Under the pieces are notes generated by a model. The model had not been told where the DNA came from, did not search any database, and saw only the letters and a list, made by a program, of their open reading frames with translations. Made by a program: the position numbers and the translations under genes. DNA of 35,052 bases, from the NCBI GenBank assembly GCA_025923995.1, contig JAICEW010000022.1, forward strand, positions 1 to 35,052, written 5' to 3'. Below, one piece after another: positions 21,955 through 34,057 of the stretch (the first letter of the stretch is position 1; each line of letters begins with the position of its first letter). The DNA is from Vicinamibacteria bacterium (GTDB taxonomy: Bacteria; Acidobacteriota; Vicinamibacteria; Fen-336).

Positions 21955-22649
21955 GGAACGTCTACGAGAAGCATCCCCAGATCGACAGCTACCGCAAGTC
22001 CGCCGACTATCCCGACATCCGCGAGCCGTTCTTCTGGGAGGTCTTCCATCGAGCGAAGGCGTACTCCCTCCTCTCGATCGAGGCGTTCTACAGCCTCTAT
22101 TCCTCGGTCGAGCACATCGGGCGCGCCGGCCTGCCGGGGGACTTCGTCGAGTGCGGCGTCTTCCTGGGCGGCTCGGTCCTGGCGGCGTCGGAGTTCGCCG
22201 CGCGGCACGGGATCCGCGACCGGACGTTCCACCTCTACGACACCTTCGAGGGGTTCCCGCTCGAGATCCCGCCGGAGACGGACCTGCACGGGGCCACCGT
22301 CCCGTTCCCGCAATTCGAGAACTTCGCCGCGGTGGCGAGGTCGGTGGTGGAGCAGTCCGCCTATCCCCGGCACCTGTTCCACTGGATCGAGGGCGACGTG
22401 CGCGAGACCGTCGCCCGGCACGTGCCGGAACGGATCGCGCTGCTGCGCCTCGACACGGACGACTACGCCTCGACCAGGGCGGAGCTCGAGGTGCTGTATC
22501 CGCGGCTCGTCCCGGGGGGCGTGCTCATCGTCGACGACTACGGGTACTTCCTGGGCGCGCGCAAGGCGACCGACGAGTTCTTCGCGGACAAGCCGCGGCC
22601 CTGTCTCCATCGCATCAACTTCGGCACCCGGGTCGGGCTGAAGCCCTGA
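21951..22649 (+). CDS. TylF/MycF-type O-methyltransferase family protein
   Basis: A 232-residue SAM-dependent methyltransferase of the macrocin-O-methyltransferase (TylF) family. Motif I region GDFVECGVFLGGS begins the Rossmann fold. HLYDTFEGFP is the typical TylF-family signature, and LLRLDTDDYAST followed by LVPGGVLIVDDYG carries the metal-binding aspartates. In genomes this family often modifies sugars of surface glycans; the substrate here is unknown. TTG 21951 overlaps the preceding TGA (TTGA) and has GAGGGAG upstream, so coupling with the diguanylate cyclase is likely. The respiratory promoter follows within 10 bases of its stop. Confidence 0.85.
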   Translation: MRNVYEKHPQIDSYRKSADYPDIREPFFWEVFHRAKAYSLLSIEAFYSLYSSVEHIGRAGLPGDFVECGVFLGGSVLAASEFAARHGIRDRTFHLYDTFEGFPLEIPPETDLHGATVPFPQFENFAAVARSVVEQSAYPRHLFHWIEGDVRETVARHVPERIALLRLDTDDYASTRAELEVLYPRLVPGGVLIVDDYGYFLGARKATDEFFADKPRPCLHRINFGTRVGLKP

Positions 22650-22656
22650 AAGCGCC

Positions 22657-22686
22657 TTGACGCTCGCGCGGGGGCTGACGTATTCT
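22657..22686 (+). promoter_or_regulatory. Sigma-70 promoter of the respiratory cluster
   Basis: TTGACG (22657-22662) and TATTCT (22681-22686) are separated by 18 bases, the best two-box sigma-70 promoter in the window. Transcription would start near 22693, about 16 bases before the actA ATG. The leader has no clear Shine-Dalgarno. Confidence 0.65.
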
Positions 22687-22708
22687 CCCCCGCCACTCGT
22701 ACGCAAAC

Positions 22709-23352
22709 ATGCAGATCTTCCATCACAGCACCAACACCCTTGCGAAGGTCAGCATCTTCGGAGCGCTCTTTGCGGCCGCCGGCGGGCTGTGGCTGGTCCT
22801 CGAGGTGAACCGCTCCTCCTACGTGACGCAGGCCGGCGTCGCGCGCATCCAGCCGGTGCAGTTCAGCCACCAGCACCACGTCGGCGGCATGGGCCTCGAC
22901 TGCCGCTACTGCCACACGTCCGTGGAGACGGCGGCCGCGGCCGGCATCCCGCCCACGCAGACCTGCATGAACTGCCACTCGCAGATCTGGAGCACGAGCC
23001 CGGAGCTGGAGCCCGTCCGCGAGAGCTTCCGCAGCGGCAAGTCGCTCGAGTGGGTGCGCGTCCATGACCTCCCCGAGTTCGCGTACTTCAACCACAGCGC
23101 GCACGTGAACAAGGGCATGGGCTGCACGACCTGCCACGGGCGCATCGACCGCATGCCGCTCGTGTGGCAGGAGGCGTCGCTGCAGATGGAGTGGTGCCTG
23201 ACCTGCCACCGCGCGCCCGAGAAGTTCGTGCGGCCGCAGGCGGAGGTCTTCAACGCGGCCTACGAGCCGCCCGCGGACCAGCTGGAGCTGGGAAGGAAGC
23301 TGGTGCAGGAATACGGACTCAAGCCGCGCACGAGCTGCTCGACGTGCCACCG

Positions 23353-23356
<4 letters not shown>
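22709..23356 (+). CDS. actA: Alternative complex III subunit ActA, pentaheme cytochrome c
   Basis: Periplasmic electron-transfer subunit of alternative complex III (quinol:cytochrome c/HiPIP oxidoreductase). The 215-residue protein has one N-terminal membrane helix (about 12-32) and five CxxCH heme c sites: CRYCH (65-69), CMNCH (86-90), CTTCH (139-143), CLTCH (163-167) and CSTCH (210-214). This is the number reported for ActA of characterised complexes. Many additional histidines (FSHQHHVGG, FNHSAHVNKG) supply distal ligands. It is first in the operon after the promoter. Its stop overlaps the actB start (ATGA). Confidence 0.95.
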
Positions 23357-26373
<3,017 letters not shown>

Positions 26374-26377
26374 CGCC

Positions 26378-27769
26378 ATGGCCGAGCACGCCCCGAGCGC
26401 CAAGCGCATCCAGAGCGAGACGGACGCGCTCATCGCGCCCGGCCACACGCTGGCCAGCATCACCGAGAAGATCGCGAGCCTCGCGCTCAAGCGGCGCACG
26501 CCGCTGGGCTGGTTCGTGGGCTTCGGGATCTCGTTCCTGCTGCTGCAGGCGCTGCTCTACACGCTGGCCGTGCTGCTGTTCAAGGGCGTGGGCGTGTGGG
26601 GCATCAACGTCCCGGTCGGCTGGGGCTTCGACATCATCAACCTGGTGTGGTGGATCGGCATCGGCCACGCCGGGACGCTGATCTCCGCCATCCTGCTGCT
26701 GCTGCGCCAGGACTGGCGCACCTCGATCAACCGCTTCGCCGAGGCCATGACGCTGTTCGCGGTGGCCTGCGCCGTCATCTTCCCTGTCTTCCACACCGGC
26801 CGCCCCTGGCTGGCCGCCTACTGGCTGTTCCCGTACCCCAACACGATGGGCCTGTGGCCCAACTTCCGCAGTCCGCTCATCTGGGACGTGTTCGCCATCA
26901 GCACCTACGGCACCGTGTCGGCGCTGTTCTGGTACGTGGGCCTCATCCCCGACATGGCCACGCTGCGCGACCGCGCGAAGAGCAAGGCCTGGAAGATCGT
27001 GTACGGCATGGCGGCCATGGGCTGGCGCGGGTCCGCCAGGCACTGGCACAACTACGAGAGCGCGTACCTGCTGCTGGCGGGCCTGGCCACGCCGCTGGTC
27101 ATCTCCGTCCACACGGTCGTGTCGCTCGACTTCGCGGCCGGCGTGATCCCGGGCTGGCACGCGACCATCTTCCCGCCCTACTTCGTGGCGGGCGCCATCT
27201 ACGCCGGCTTCGCGATGGTGCTGACGCTCTCGATCCCGTTGCGCAAGGCCTACGGGCTCGAGGACTTCATCACCATGAAGCACCTCGAGAACATGGCCAA
27301 GGTCATGCTCGCCACCGGCCTCATCGTGGCCTACGGCTACACGATGGAGGCCTTCATGGCCTGGTACAGCGGCAACCCGTACGAGAAGTTCATGATGGCG
27401 AACCGCATGGGCGGCCCCTACGCGGTCTTCTACTGGCTGCTCATCCTCTGCAACGTGCTGGCGCCGAACCTGCTCTGGATCAAGAACCTGCGCACGAACA
27501 CGACGTTCCTGTTCCTGATCTCGCTGGTGGTGGGCGTGGGCATGTGGCTGGAGCGGTTCGTCATCATCCCCGTGAGCCTGCACCGCGACTTCCTGCCGTC
27601 CTCGTGGGGCTCGTACGCGGGCACGCGCTACGACTGGTCGGCCTTCCTGGGCACCATCGGCCTGTTCCTGACGCTCTTCTTCCTCTTCATCCGCTTCATG
27701 CCCGTCATCTCCATCTTCGAGATGCGGACCATCCTGCCCGAGGGCGAGGGCGGGGAGCCGAAGTCGTGA
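26378..27769 (+). CDS. actC: Alternative complex III subunit ActC, NrfD/PsrC-like quinol-binding membrane protein
   Basis: A 463-residue polytopic membrane protein with about ten helices, of the NrfD/PsrC family. It binds quinol at the periplasmic side near ActB and is one candidate for coupling to proton movement. Features include a cytoplasmic N-terminal tail, IGHAGTLISAILLLLRQDWR, FHTGRPWLAAYW, and LMIVI-rich helices with a C-terminal FEMRTILPEGEGG. ATG 26378 follows the actB stop by four bases. The stop overlaps the GTG of actD. Confidence 0.95.
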   Translation: MAEHAPSAKRIQSETDALIAPGHTLASITEKIASLALKRRTPLGWFVGFGISFLLLQALLYTLAVLLFKGVGVWGINVPVGWGFDIINLVWWIGIGHAGTLISAILLLLRQDWRTSINRFAEAMTLFAVACAVIFPVFHTGRPWLAAYWLFPYPNTMGLWPNFRSPLIWDVFAISTYGTVSALFWYVGLIPDMATLRDRAKSKAWKIVYGMAAMGWRGSARHWHNYESAYLLLAGLATPLVISVHTVVSLDFAAGVIPGWHATIFPPYFVAGAIYAGFAMVLTLSIPLRKAYGLEDFITMKHLENMAKVMLATGLIVAYGYTMEAFMAWYSGNPYEKFMMANRMGGPYAVFYWLLILCNVLAPNLLWIKNLRTNTTFLFLISLVVGVGMWLERFVIIPVSLHRDFLPSSWGSYAGTRYDWSAFLGTIGLFLTLFFLFIRFMPVISIFEMRTILPEGEGGEPKS

Positions 27770-28320
27770 GGAGGCGCGGGACGGGCACGCCCGACATCCA
27801 CGGCGTGATGGCGGAGTTCAACACGCCGCACGACGTGGTGGAGGCCGCGCACCGGGTGCACGCGCAGGGCTATCGCAAGGTGGACGCGTACTCGCCGTAT
27901 CCCATCGAGGAGCTGTCGCACGCGCTGGGCTTCCACCACTCGCCGCTGCCGCTGCTGGTGCTGCTGGGCGGGATCTTCGGCCTGGTGGCGGTCTACGGCC
28001 TGCAGTACTGGAGCGCGGTGATCGAGTACCCCATGAACATCGGAGGGCGGCCGCTGCACAGCTGGCCGGCCTTCGTGGTGCCGACCTTCGACGGCACGAT
28101 CCTGTTCGCGTCGCTCACGGCGGTGCTGGGCGTGCTGGCCCTCAACGGCCTGCCCGAGCCCTACCACCCGGTCTTCAACGTGCCCACGTTCGCGCTGGCC
28201 TCCCGCGACAAGTTCTTCCTCTGCATCGAGGCGCGCGATCCCAAGTTCGACCGCGACAAGACGCGCGACCTCCTGCGCGCCCTGCCCGGCGTCGTGGACG
28301 TGGTCGAGGTGGAGCACTGA
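27766..28320 (+). CDS. actD: Alternative complex III subunit ActD (DUF3341)
   Basis: A 184-residue membrane protein with two helices (about 63-83 and 105-127). It has the DUF3341 layout: an N-terminal soluble segment with GVMAEFNTPHDVVEAAHRV and GYRKVDAYSPYPIEEL, the two helices, and a C-terminal FFLCIEARDPKFD segment. It is a structural subunit with no cofactor. The GTG at 27766 overlaps the actC stop (GTGA). A shorter start at ATG 27808 would remove the conserved strand before AEF, so the GTG is preferred. Confidence 0.92.
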   Translation: MRRRGTGTPDIHGVMAEFNTPHDVVEAAHRVHAQGYRKVDAYSPYPIEELSHALGFHHSPLPLLVLLGGIFGLVAVYGLQYWSAVIEYPMNIGGRPLHSWPAFVVPTFDGTILFASLTAVLGVLALNGLPEPYHPVFNVPTFALASRDKFFLCIEARDPKFDRDKTRDLLRALPGVVDVVEVEH

Positions 28321-28922
28321 TGCGAGGCCCGGTGCTCACGGCGGCCCTGTTGTCCGTTGCGTTCGCCATGGGCTGCCGGCAGGACATGCACGACCAGCCG
28401 AAGTACAAGCCCTACCGCGCGTCGGACTTCTGGGGCGACGGGCGGTCGGCGCGGCCGCTGCCGGAGGGCACGGTGGCGCGCGGGCACCTGCGCGAGGACA
28501 CGCACCTCTTCACCGGCAAGGTGAACGGGCAGCTGGCCGCGACGTTCCCGTTCGCGATCACGGAGAGCGTCCTGGCGCGCGGCCGCGAGCGCTACGGCAT
28601 CTACTGCACTCCGTGCCACGGCCTGGCCGGCTACGGCGACGGGATGGTGGTCGCACGCGGGTTCCGCCGCGCGGCGTCCTTCCACGTCGACCGGCTGCGC
28701 GAGGCCCCTCCGGGCTACTTCTACGACGCGATCGCGAACGGCTTCGGGGCCATGCCGAGCTACGCTGCCCAGATCCCGGTCGAGGACCGGTGGGCGATCG
28801 TGGCCTACGTGCGCGCCCTGCAGCTGAGCCAGCACGCGACGGTCTCGGACGTGCCGCCGGAGAAGCGCGGAGAGCTGGGCGCGCCGGCGCCGGCGCCGCC
28901 CGCGGCGGGAGGCCACCACTGA
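28320..28922 (+). CDS. actE: Alternative complex III subunit ActE, monoheme cytochrome c lipoprotein
   Basis: A 200-residue periplasmic cytochrome. The signal peptide ends in a lipobox FAMGC (Cys19), so it is lipid-anchored. The heme site is CTPCH (96-100), with the likely distal methionine in GFGAMPSY (Met145). ITESVLARGRERYGIYC is typical of the family. A Pro/Ala-rich C-terminal tail follows. It is the probable exit point for electrons to the oxidase. The ATG shares one base with the actD stop. Confidence 0.94.
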   Translation: MRGPVLTAALLSVAFAMGCRQDMHDQPKYKPYRASDFWGDGRSARPLPEGTVARGHLREDTHLFTGKVNGQLAATFPFAITESVLARGRERYGIYCTPCHGLAGYGDGMVVARGFRRAASFHVDRLREAPPGYFYDAIANGFGAMPSYAAQIPVEDRWAIVAYVRALQLSQHATVSDVPPEKRGELGAPAPAPPAAGGHH

Positions 28923-30118
28923 TGAAGGGCCTGCAGGCGCCGGCCGCGCTGGACGGGCTGCAGAAGGGAGCCCTGGGCGCGGGTGTCGCCGGCCTCCTCC
29001 TGTGCGCGCTCGGCTTCTTCACGAACGCGGAGCAGCTCTACCGTTCGTGGCTGTTCGGCTTCCTGTTCTGGACGGGCATCGCCATCGGCTGCCTGTCGAT
29101 CACGCTCATCCACAACCTGACGGGCGGGCTGTGGGGCCTCGTGATCCGGCGGCTGCTGGAGGCGGGGGCGCGCACGCTCCCCTGGATGGCCGTGCTGTTC
29201 CTGCCGGTCGCGTTCGGCCTCCCGCACATCTACCCCTGGGCGCGGGCGGACGTGGTGGCGGCGGACGCGCTGGTGCGGATGAAGACGGCGTACCTCAACG
29301 CGCCCTTCTTCCTGGCGCGGGCGGTCTTCTACTTCGGCGTGTGGTTCCTGCTCTCGCACATGCAGTCGCGCTGGTCGGACGAGCTGGACCGCGGCGTCAA
29401 CTACCTGAAGACTTCGCGGCGGCTGCGCGGGCTGGGCGGCGCGGGGCTGCTGCTGATGGGCCTCACCATCACCTTCTCGGCGGTCGACTGGGCGATGTCG
29501 ATCAACCCGCACTGGTTCTCGACCGTCTACGGCGTGCTGTTCATGGTCGGCCAGGCGCTCTCGGCGATGGCGTTCATCATCGTGTGCGTGGCCCGCTTCG
29601 GCGGCGAGGACCCGCTCTCCAGGGTGCTGCGCAAGGAGCAGGTGCACGACCTGGGCAAGCTGATGCTGGCCTTCGTGATGCTCTGGGCCTACATCAGCTT
29701 CACCCAGTTCCTGATCATCTGGGCCGGCAACCTGCCGGAAGAGATCCCGTTCTACATCCAGCGGCTGCAGGGCGGCTGGCAGTACCTGGCGCTCGGGCTC
29801 GTGCTCTTCCACTTCGCGCTGCCCTTCGCGGTGCTGCTCTCGCGCGACCTCAAGCGCAACGCACGCACGCTGGCGATGGTGGCCGCCCTGGTGCTCGCCA
29901 TCCGCGTGGTCGACCTGTACTGGCTGATCGCGCCCGACCTGGCGGGGCACCACGGTGCCGGCGCCCCGGGCCTGCACCCGCACTGGATGGACCTGGCCGC
30001 GCTGCTGGCCGTGGGCGGCGTGTGGCTGACGCTGTTCGTCCGCGAGCTGCGCGGGCGGCCGCTGCTGCCCGTGGGCGAGCCGGAGATCAAGGAGCTGCTG
30101 GAGGCGCGCGCGTCGTGA
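28922..30118 (+). CDS. actF: Alternative complex III subunit ActF, second NrfD-like quinone-site membrane subunit
   Basis: A 398-residue polytopic membrane protein with about ten helices, distantly related to ActC (NrfD-like fold). Conserved segments include FGFLFWTGIAIGCL, LPHIYPWA, FSAVDWAMSINPHWFST, and QFLIIWAGNLPEEIPFYI. It is usually annotated as quinol:cytochrome c oxidoreductase quinone-binding subunit 2, though in known structures the working quinol site is mainly in ActC. It shares one base with the actE stop and overlaps the next gene by four (GTGA). Confidence 0.93.
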   Translation: MKGLQAPAALDGLQKGALGAGVAGLLLCALGFFTNAEQLYRSWLFGFLFWTGIAIGCLSITLIHNLTGGLWGLVIRRLLEAGARTLPWMAVLFLPVAFGLPHIYPWARADVVAADALVRMKTAYLNAPFFLARAVFYFGVWFLLSHMQSRWSDELDRGVNYLKTSRRLRGLGGAGLLLMGLTITFSAVDWAMSINPHWFSTVYGVLFMVGQALSAMAFIIVCVARFGGEDPLSRVLRKEQVHDLGKLMLAFVMLWAYISFTQFLIIWAGNLPEEIPFYIQRLQGGWQYLALGLVLFHFALPFAVLLSRDLKRNARTLAMVAALVLAIRVVDLYWLIAPDLAGHHGAGAPGLHPHWMDLAALLAVGGVWLTLFVRELRGRPLLPVGEPEIKELLEARAS

Positions 30119-30570
30119 GCGAGCAGGGGCCGAAGATCCAGTACGAGCGGACGGACGCCGACCTCAAGGCGGTCACCAAGGTGGGCGTGGGGATCGCCGT
30201 GCTGGCGACCGTGGTCGCGCTGGCGCTGCTGCCGATCCTGAAGGGCATGGCGAGCCGGCAGTCCAGGGAGGACGCGCCGCCGGCGCCCATCGCCGGCTTC
30301 GATCCGGCGCGGCAGGCTCCCGAGCCTCGGCTGCAGGGCGAGCCTTTCGGCGACTGGCTGGCGCTCAAGGCGCGCCAGGAGGCCCAGCTCACGAGCTACG
30401 GCTGGGTGGACGAGGACAAGGGCGTCACGCGCATCCCGATCGACCGGGCCATGAAGATGGTGCTGGAGCGCGGCCTGCCCGCGCGCGCCGCGGGCGGCGA
30501 GGCCGCTCCCGCCGCGTCGCCGGCTCCCGCTTCTCCCGCACCTTCCCCCGCCCCTGGAGCCCACCGGTGA
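30115..30570 (+). CDS. Conserved small membrane-anchored protein of the respiratory cluster
   Basis: A 151-residue protein of unknown function. A charged N-terminal tail is followed by one membrane helix (about 22-42, VGVGIAVLATVVALALLPIL). A soluble segment has GEPFGDWLALKARQEAQL and then SYGWVDEDKGVTRIPIDRAM, and the C-terminus is rich in Ala and Pro. I recall similar YGWVD-x-RIPIDRAM segments in small proteins near oxidase genes of other bacteria, but no role is established. Position between actF and sco suggests an assembly factor or accessory subunit. GTG start overlaps the actF stop; its own stop overlaps the sco start. Confidence 0.8.
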   Translation: MSEQGPKIQYERTDADLKAVTKVGVGIAVLATVVALALLPILKGMASRQSREDAPPAPIAGFDPARQAPEPRLQGEPFGDWLALKARQEAQLTSYGWVDEDKGVTRIPIDRAMKMVLERGLPARAAGGEAAPAASPAPASPAPSPAPGAHR

Positions 30571-31385
30571 GCGCGCGCGTGGCCGCCGTGGTCGCGACGG
30601 CGCTCATGGCCGGGCCCGCGCTGGCCCAGGACCGGCCCGCGCCCCTGCGCGACGTGGGCTTCGACCAGAAGCTCGACCAGGTGGTGCCAGGCGACATCGC
30701 GCTGCGCGACGAGTCGGGGCGCGCCGTCCGGCTGCAGGACTACTACGGACGCAAGCCGCTCGTCGTCGCGCTCGTGTACTACGAGTGCCCGATGCTGTGC
30801 ACGATGACGCTGAACGGCCTGGTCAGCGCCATGAACGCGATCAGCTTCGACGCCGGCCAGGAGTTCGAGGTGGTGACGGTCAGCTTCGAGCCGCGCGAGA
30901 CGCCGGAGCTGGCCGCGGCCAAGAAGGCGGCCTACCTGAAGCGCTACGCGCGGCCGGGTGCGGAGGCCGGCTGGCACTTCCTGACCGGCGAGCCGGGCGA
31001 CATCGACCGGCTGACCCGCGCGCTCGGCTTCCGCTACGCGTGGGACGAGGAGCGCCGGCAGTATGCGCACCCCAGCGGCATCGTGGTGCTGACGCCCGAG
31101 GGCCGCATCGCGCGTTACCTCTTCGGCATCGAGTACGCGCCCAAGGACCTGCGCTTCGCGCTGGTCGAGGCCTCGCAGGGCCGGGTGGGCGGGCTGGTCG
31201 ACCAGGCGGTGCTCTACTGCTACCAGTACGACCCCATGACCGGGCGGTACGGCGCGGCGGTCATGCGCATCCTGCGCGTGGGCGCCGTCCTCACGCTCGG
31301 CGCCCTGGGCACCTTCATCTTCGTCATGTGGCGGCGGGAGCGGTCGGCGCACCGCGCTCCGGCCCCCGGGAGCGCGAGCGTTTAG
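30567..31385 (+). CDS. sco: SCO1/SenC-type copper chaperone
   Basis: Periplasmic thioredoxin-fold copper protein that loads the CuA site of cytochrome oxidase. The 272-residue protein has a signal peptide (about 1-20), the copper motif CPMLC (Cys74, Cys78), the distal ligand in QYAHPSGIVVL (His168), and a C-terminal membrane helix (about 237-255). The C-terminal anchor replaces the usual N-terminal one, so the mature protein would hang from its tail. GTG 30567 overlaps the preceding stop, and coxB follows after three bases. Confidence 0.93.
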   Translation: MSARVAAVVATALMAGPALAQDRPAPLRDVGFDQKLDQVVPGDIALRDESGRAVRLQDYYGRKPLVVALVYYECPMLCTMTLNGLVSAMNAISFDAGQEFEVVTVSFEPRETPELAAAKKAAYLKRYARPGAEAGWHFLTGEPGDIDRLTRALGFRYAWDEERRQYAHPSGIVVLTPEGRIARYLFGIEYAPKDLRFALVEASQGRVGGLVDQAVLYCYQYDPMTGRYGAAVMRILRVGAVLTLGALGTFIFVMWRRERSAHRAPAPGSASV

Positions 31386-31388
31386 CCC

Positions 31389-32381
31389 ATGTGGTCCGGT
31401 TTCCCCCTCTTCCCCGAGCAGGCCTCCACCCACGCGGGACGCGTCGACGCTCTCTACTTCTTCCTGATCGCGCTCACGGCGTTCTTCAGCCTGCTGATCG
31501 GCTTCATGGTGATCGGCTTCGCCATCCGCTACCGGCGCCGGTCGCCGGACGACCGGCCGCCGGCCATCTACGGCTCGCTCGCGCTGGAGCTGACCTGGAC
31601 GATCATCCCGCTGGGCATCGTGGCCGTCATCTTCTTCTGGAGCGCGGACGTCTACCTGAGCCTCAACCGCGTGCCCAAGGACGCGATCGAGGTGCACGTG
31701 GTGGGCAAGCGCTGGATGTGGAAGGTCCAGCACATCACCGGCCAGCGCGAGATCAACGAGCTGCACGTGCCGGTGGGCGTGCCGGTGAAGCTCACGCTCA
31801 CGTCCGAGGACGTCATCCACAGCTTCTTCATCCCCGCCTTCCGCGTGAAGAAGGACGCGCTGCCCGCGCGCTACACCACCGCCTGGTTCCAGGCCACCAA
31901 GCCGGGGCGCTACCACCTCTTCTGCGCCGAGTACTGCGGCACCCGCCACTCGAACATGATCGGGTCGATCGTCGTGATGGAGCCGGCCGCCTTCCAGGCC
32001 TGGCTGGCCGGCGGCGGGCCGGGCGTGTCGCTGGCCTCCGCGGGCGAGAAGCTCTTCCAGGACCTGGCCTGCGTGACCTGCCACAAGGCCGACTCGGGCG
32101 CGCGCGGGCCCGCGCTGGACGGCCTGTTCGGACGGCCGGTGGCGCTGGCCGACGGCGGCACCGTGACCGCTGACGAGACGTACATCCGCGAGTCGATCGT
32201 GGCGCCCTCGGCCAAGGTGGTGGCGGGGTACCAGCCGATCATGCCGACCTTCCAGGGGCTCGTGAGCGAGGAGCAGCTCCTCCAGCTGGTCGCCTACGTG
32301 CGCAGCCTCAAGGCCAAGGCCCCCGCCGCCGGGGCGCCTCCGGCGCCGCCCGTGGCCGCCGCACCCGGAGCACGCCCATGA
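31389..32381 (+). CDS. coxB: Cytochrome c oxidase subunit II with fused cytochrome c (caa3 type)
   Basis: A 330-residue subunit with two membrane helices (about 21-48 and 66-90), a periplasmic cupredoxin domain, and a C-terminal cytochrome c domain. The CuA ligands are present: His144 and the motif [12 protein letters not shown] with Cys179, Cys183, His187 and Met190. The heme site is CVTCH (228-232) and the likely distal ligand is Met285 in QPIMPTF. The fused cytochrome would take electrons directly from ActE or a related donor. The ATGA overlap with coxA suggests coupling. Confidence 0.96.
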   Translation: MWSGFPLFPEQASTHAGRVDALYFFLIALTAFFSLLIGFMVIGFAIRYRRRSPDDRPPAIYGSLALELTWTIIPLGIVAVIFFWSADVYLSLNRVPKDAIEVHVVGKRWMWKVQHITGQREINELHVPVGVPVKLTLTSEDVIHSFFIPAFRVKKDALPARYTTAWFQATKPGRYHLFCAEYCGTRHSNMIGSIVVMEPAAFQAWLAGGGPGVSLASAGEKLFQDLACVTCHKADSGARGPALDGLFGRPVALADGGTVTADETYIRESIVAPSAKVVAGYQPIMPTFQGLVSEEQLLQLVAYVRSLKAKAPAAGAPPAPPVAAAPGARP

Positions 32382-34057
32382 CGCCGACGAAGCAGACCCC
32401 GCTCGACACGAAGGCCAAGCGCGACCTGGAGGCGGCGCCCCTCGTCGAGGCGCCCGATCCGGGGCGGCTCAACTACCTGAACGCCGACTACGGCTGGAAG
32501 TCGTGGCTGTTCACGACCGACCACAAGCGCATCGCGATCCTGTACCTGGTCAGCATCTCGGTCATGTTCTTCATCGGCGGGCTGATGGCGGTGGGCATCC
32601 GCCTGGAGCTGATCACGCCGCCGGGCGACCTGGTGCAGTCGGAGACCTACAACAAGATGTTCACGATGCACGGCATCGTGATGGTCTTCTTCTTCCTGAT
32701 CCCGTCCATACCCGCCGTGCTGGGGAACTTCCTGATCCCGATCATGATCGGGGCCAAGGACCTGGCCTTCCCGCGGCTCAACCTGGCCAGCTGGTACATC
32801 TACATGGTGGGCGGCGCCATCACCATGGGCGCGATGATCCACGGCGGCGTCGACACCGGCTGGACCTTCTACACGCCCTACAGCACGGCCTTCTCCAACT
32901 CCAACGTGATGCTGGCCGGCGTCGGCATCTTCATCGCCGGCTTCTCGTCCATCCTGACCGGCTTCAACTTCATCGTGACCATCCACAAGATGCGGGCGCC
33001 GGGGCTGACCTGGTTCCGCATGCCGCTGTTCGTGTGGGCGCACTACGCGACCAGCATCATCCAGGTGCTGGGCACGCCGGTGGTGGCGGTCACCATCCTG
33101 ATGGTGGCGGTGGAGCGCGCCTTCCACCTGGGCCTGTTCGACCCCACGCGCGGGGGCGACCCGGTGCTCTTCCAGCACCTGTTCTGGTTCTACTCGCACC
33201 CGGCCGTCTACATCATGATCCTGCCCTCCATGGGCGTGATCAGCGAGCTGGTGACCTGCTTCTCGCGCAAGCGCATCTTCGGGTACGAGGTGATCGCCAT
33301 GTCGTCGATGGCGATCGCGGTGGTCGGCTTCCTGGTCTGGGGCCACCACATGTTCGTGTCCGGCCAGTCCACCTACGCGGGCATGGTCTTCTCGGCCCTG
33401 TCGTTCCTGGTGGCCATCCCCTCCGCCATCAAGGTGTTCAACTGGACGGCCACGCTGTTCCGCGGGTCGATCTCCTACGACGCCCCGATGATCTACGCGG
33501 GCGGCTTCATCGGGCTGTTCACGATCGGCGGGCTGACCGGGCTGTTCCTGGCCGCGATGGGCCTGGACGTCCACGTGCACGACACCTACTTCGTGGTGGC
33601 GCACTTCCACTACATCATGGTGGGCGGCGCCATCATGGGCTATCTCGGCGGCCTGCACTTCTGGTGGCCCAAGATCACCGGCCGCATGTACAACGAGACC
33701 TGGGCGCGCGCGGCCGCGGTGATCGTGTTCACGGGCTTCCACCTCACGTTCTTCCCGCAGTTCATCCTGGGCTACCTGGGCATGCCGCGGCGCTACCACG
33801 GCTACCCGGAGGAGTTCCAGGTGCTGAACGTGATGTCCTCGGCGGGCGCGTCCATCCTGGGCCTGGGCTACCTGATCCCGGCGGTCTACCTGGCCTGGTC
33901 GATGCGCTACGGCAAGAAGGCGCCCAACAACCCGTGGGCCGCGCAGGGCCTGGAGTGGCAGACGGCGTCGCCGCCGTCGACCGCCAACTTCGACACGCCT
34001 CCCGTCGTCCCGGACGAGGCGTACCACTACGCGGCCTCGGAGGTGATCGTTGTCTGA
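32378..34057 (+). CDS. coxA: Cytochrome c oxidase subunit I, A2-type
   Basis: Catalytic subunit of 559 residues and twelve helices that reduces oxygen to water and pumps protons. Heme a ligands are His98 and His411, the heme a3 ligand is His409 (AHFHYIM), and CuB ligands are His274, His323 and His324 (WGHHMF). Tyr278 is the cross-linked tyrosine. The helix VI motif is YSHPAV rather than xGHPEV, so the usual D-channel glutamate is replaced in the way defined for A2-type oxidases. The K-channel Lys352 (AIKVFNW) and entrance Asp128 are kept. This agrees with the caa3-type subunit II. Confidence 0.97.
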   Translation: MTPTKQTPLDTKAKRDLEAAPLVEAPDPGRLNYLNADYGWKSWLFTTDHKRIAILYLVSISVMFFIGGLMAVGIRLELITPPGDLVQSETYNKMFTMHGIVMVFFFLIPSIPAVLGNFLIPIMIGAKDLAFPRLNLASWYIYMVGGAITMGAMIHGGVDTGWTFYTPYSTAFSNSNVMLAGVGIFIAGFSSILTGFNFIVTIHKMRAPGLTWFRMPLFVWAHYATSIIQVLGTPVVAVTILMVAVERAFHLGLFDPTRGGDPVLFQHLFWFYSHPAVYIMILPSMGVISELVTCFSRKRIFGYEVIAMSSMAIAVVGFLVWGHHMFVSGQSTYAGMVFSALSFLVAIPSAIKVFNWTATLFRGSISYDAPMIYAGGFIGLFTIGGLTGLFLAAMGLDVHVHDTYFVVAHFHYIMVGGAIMGYLGGLHFWWPKITGRMYNETWARAAAVIVFTGFHLTFFPQFILGYLGMPRRYHGYPEEFQVLNVMSSAGASILGLGYLIPAVYLAWSMRYGKKAPNNPWAAQGLEWQTASPPSTANFDTPPVVPDEAYHYAASEVIVV

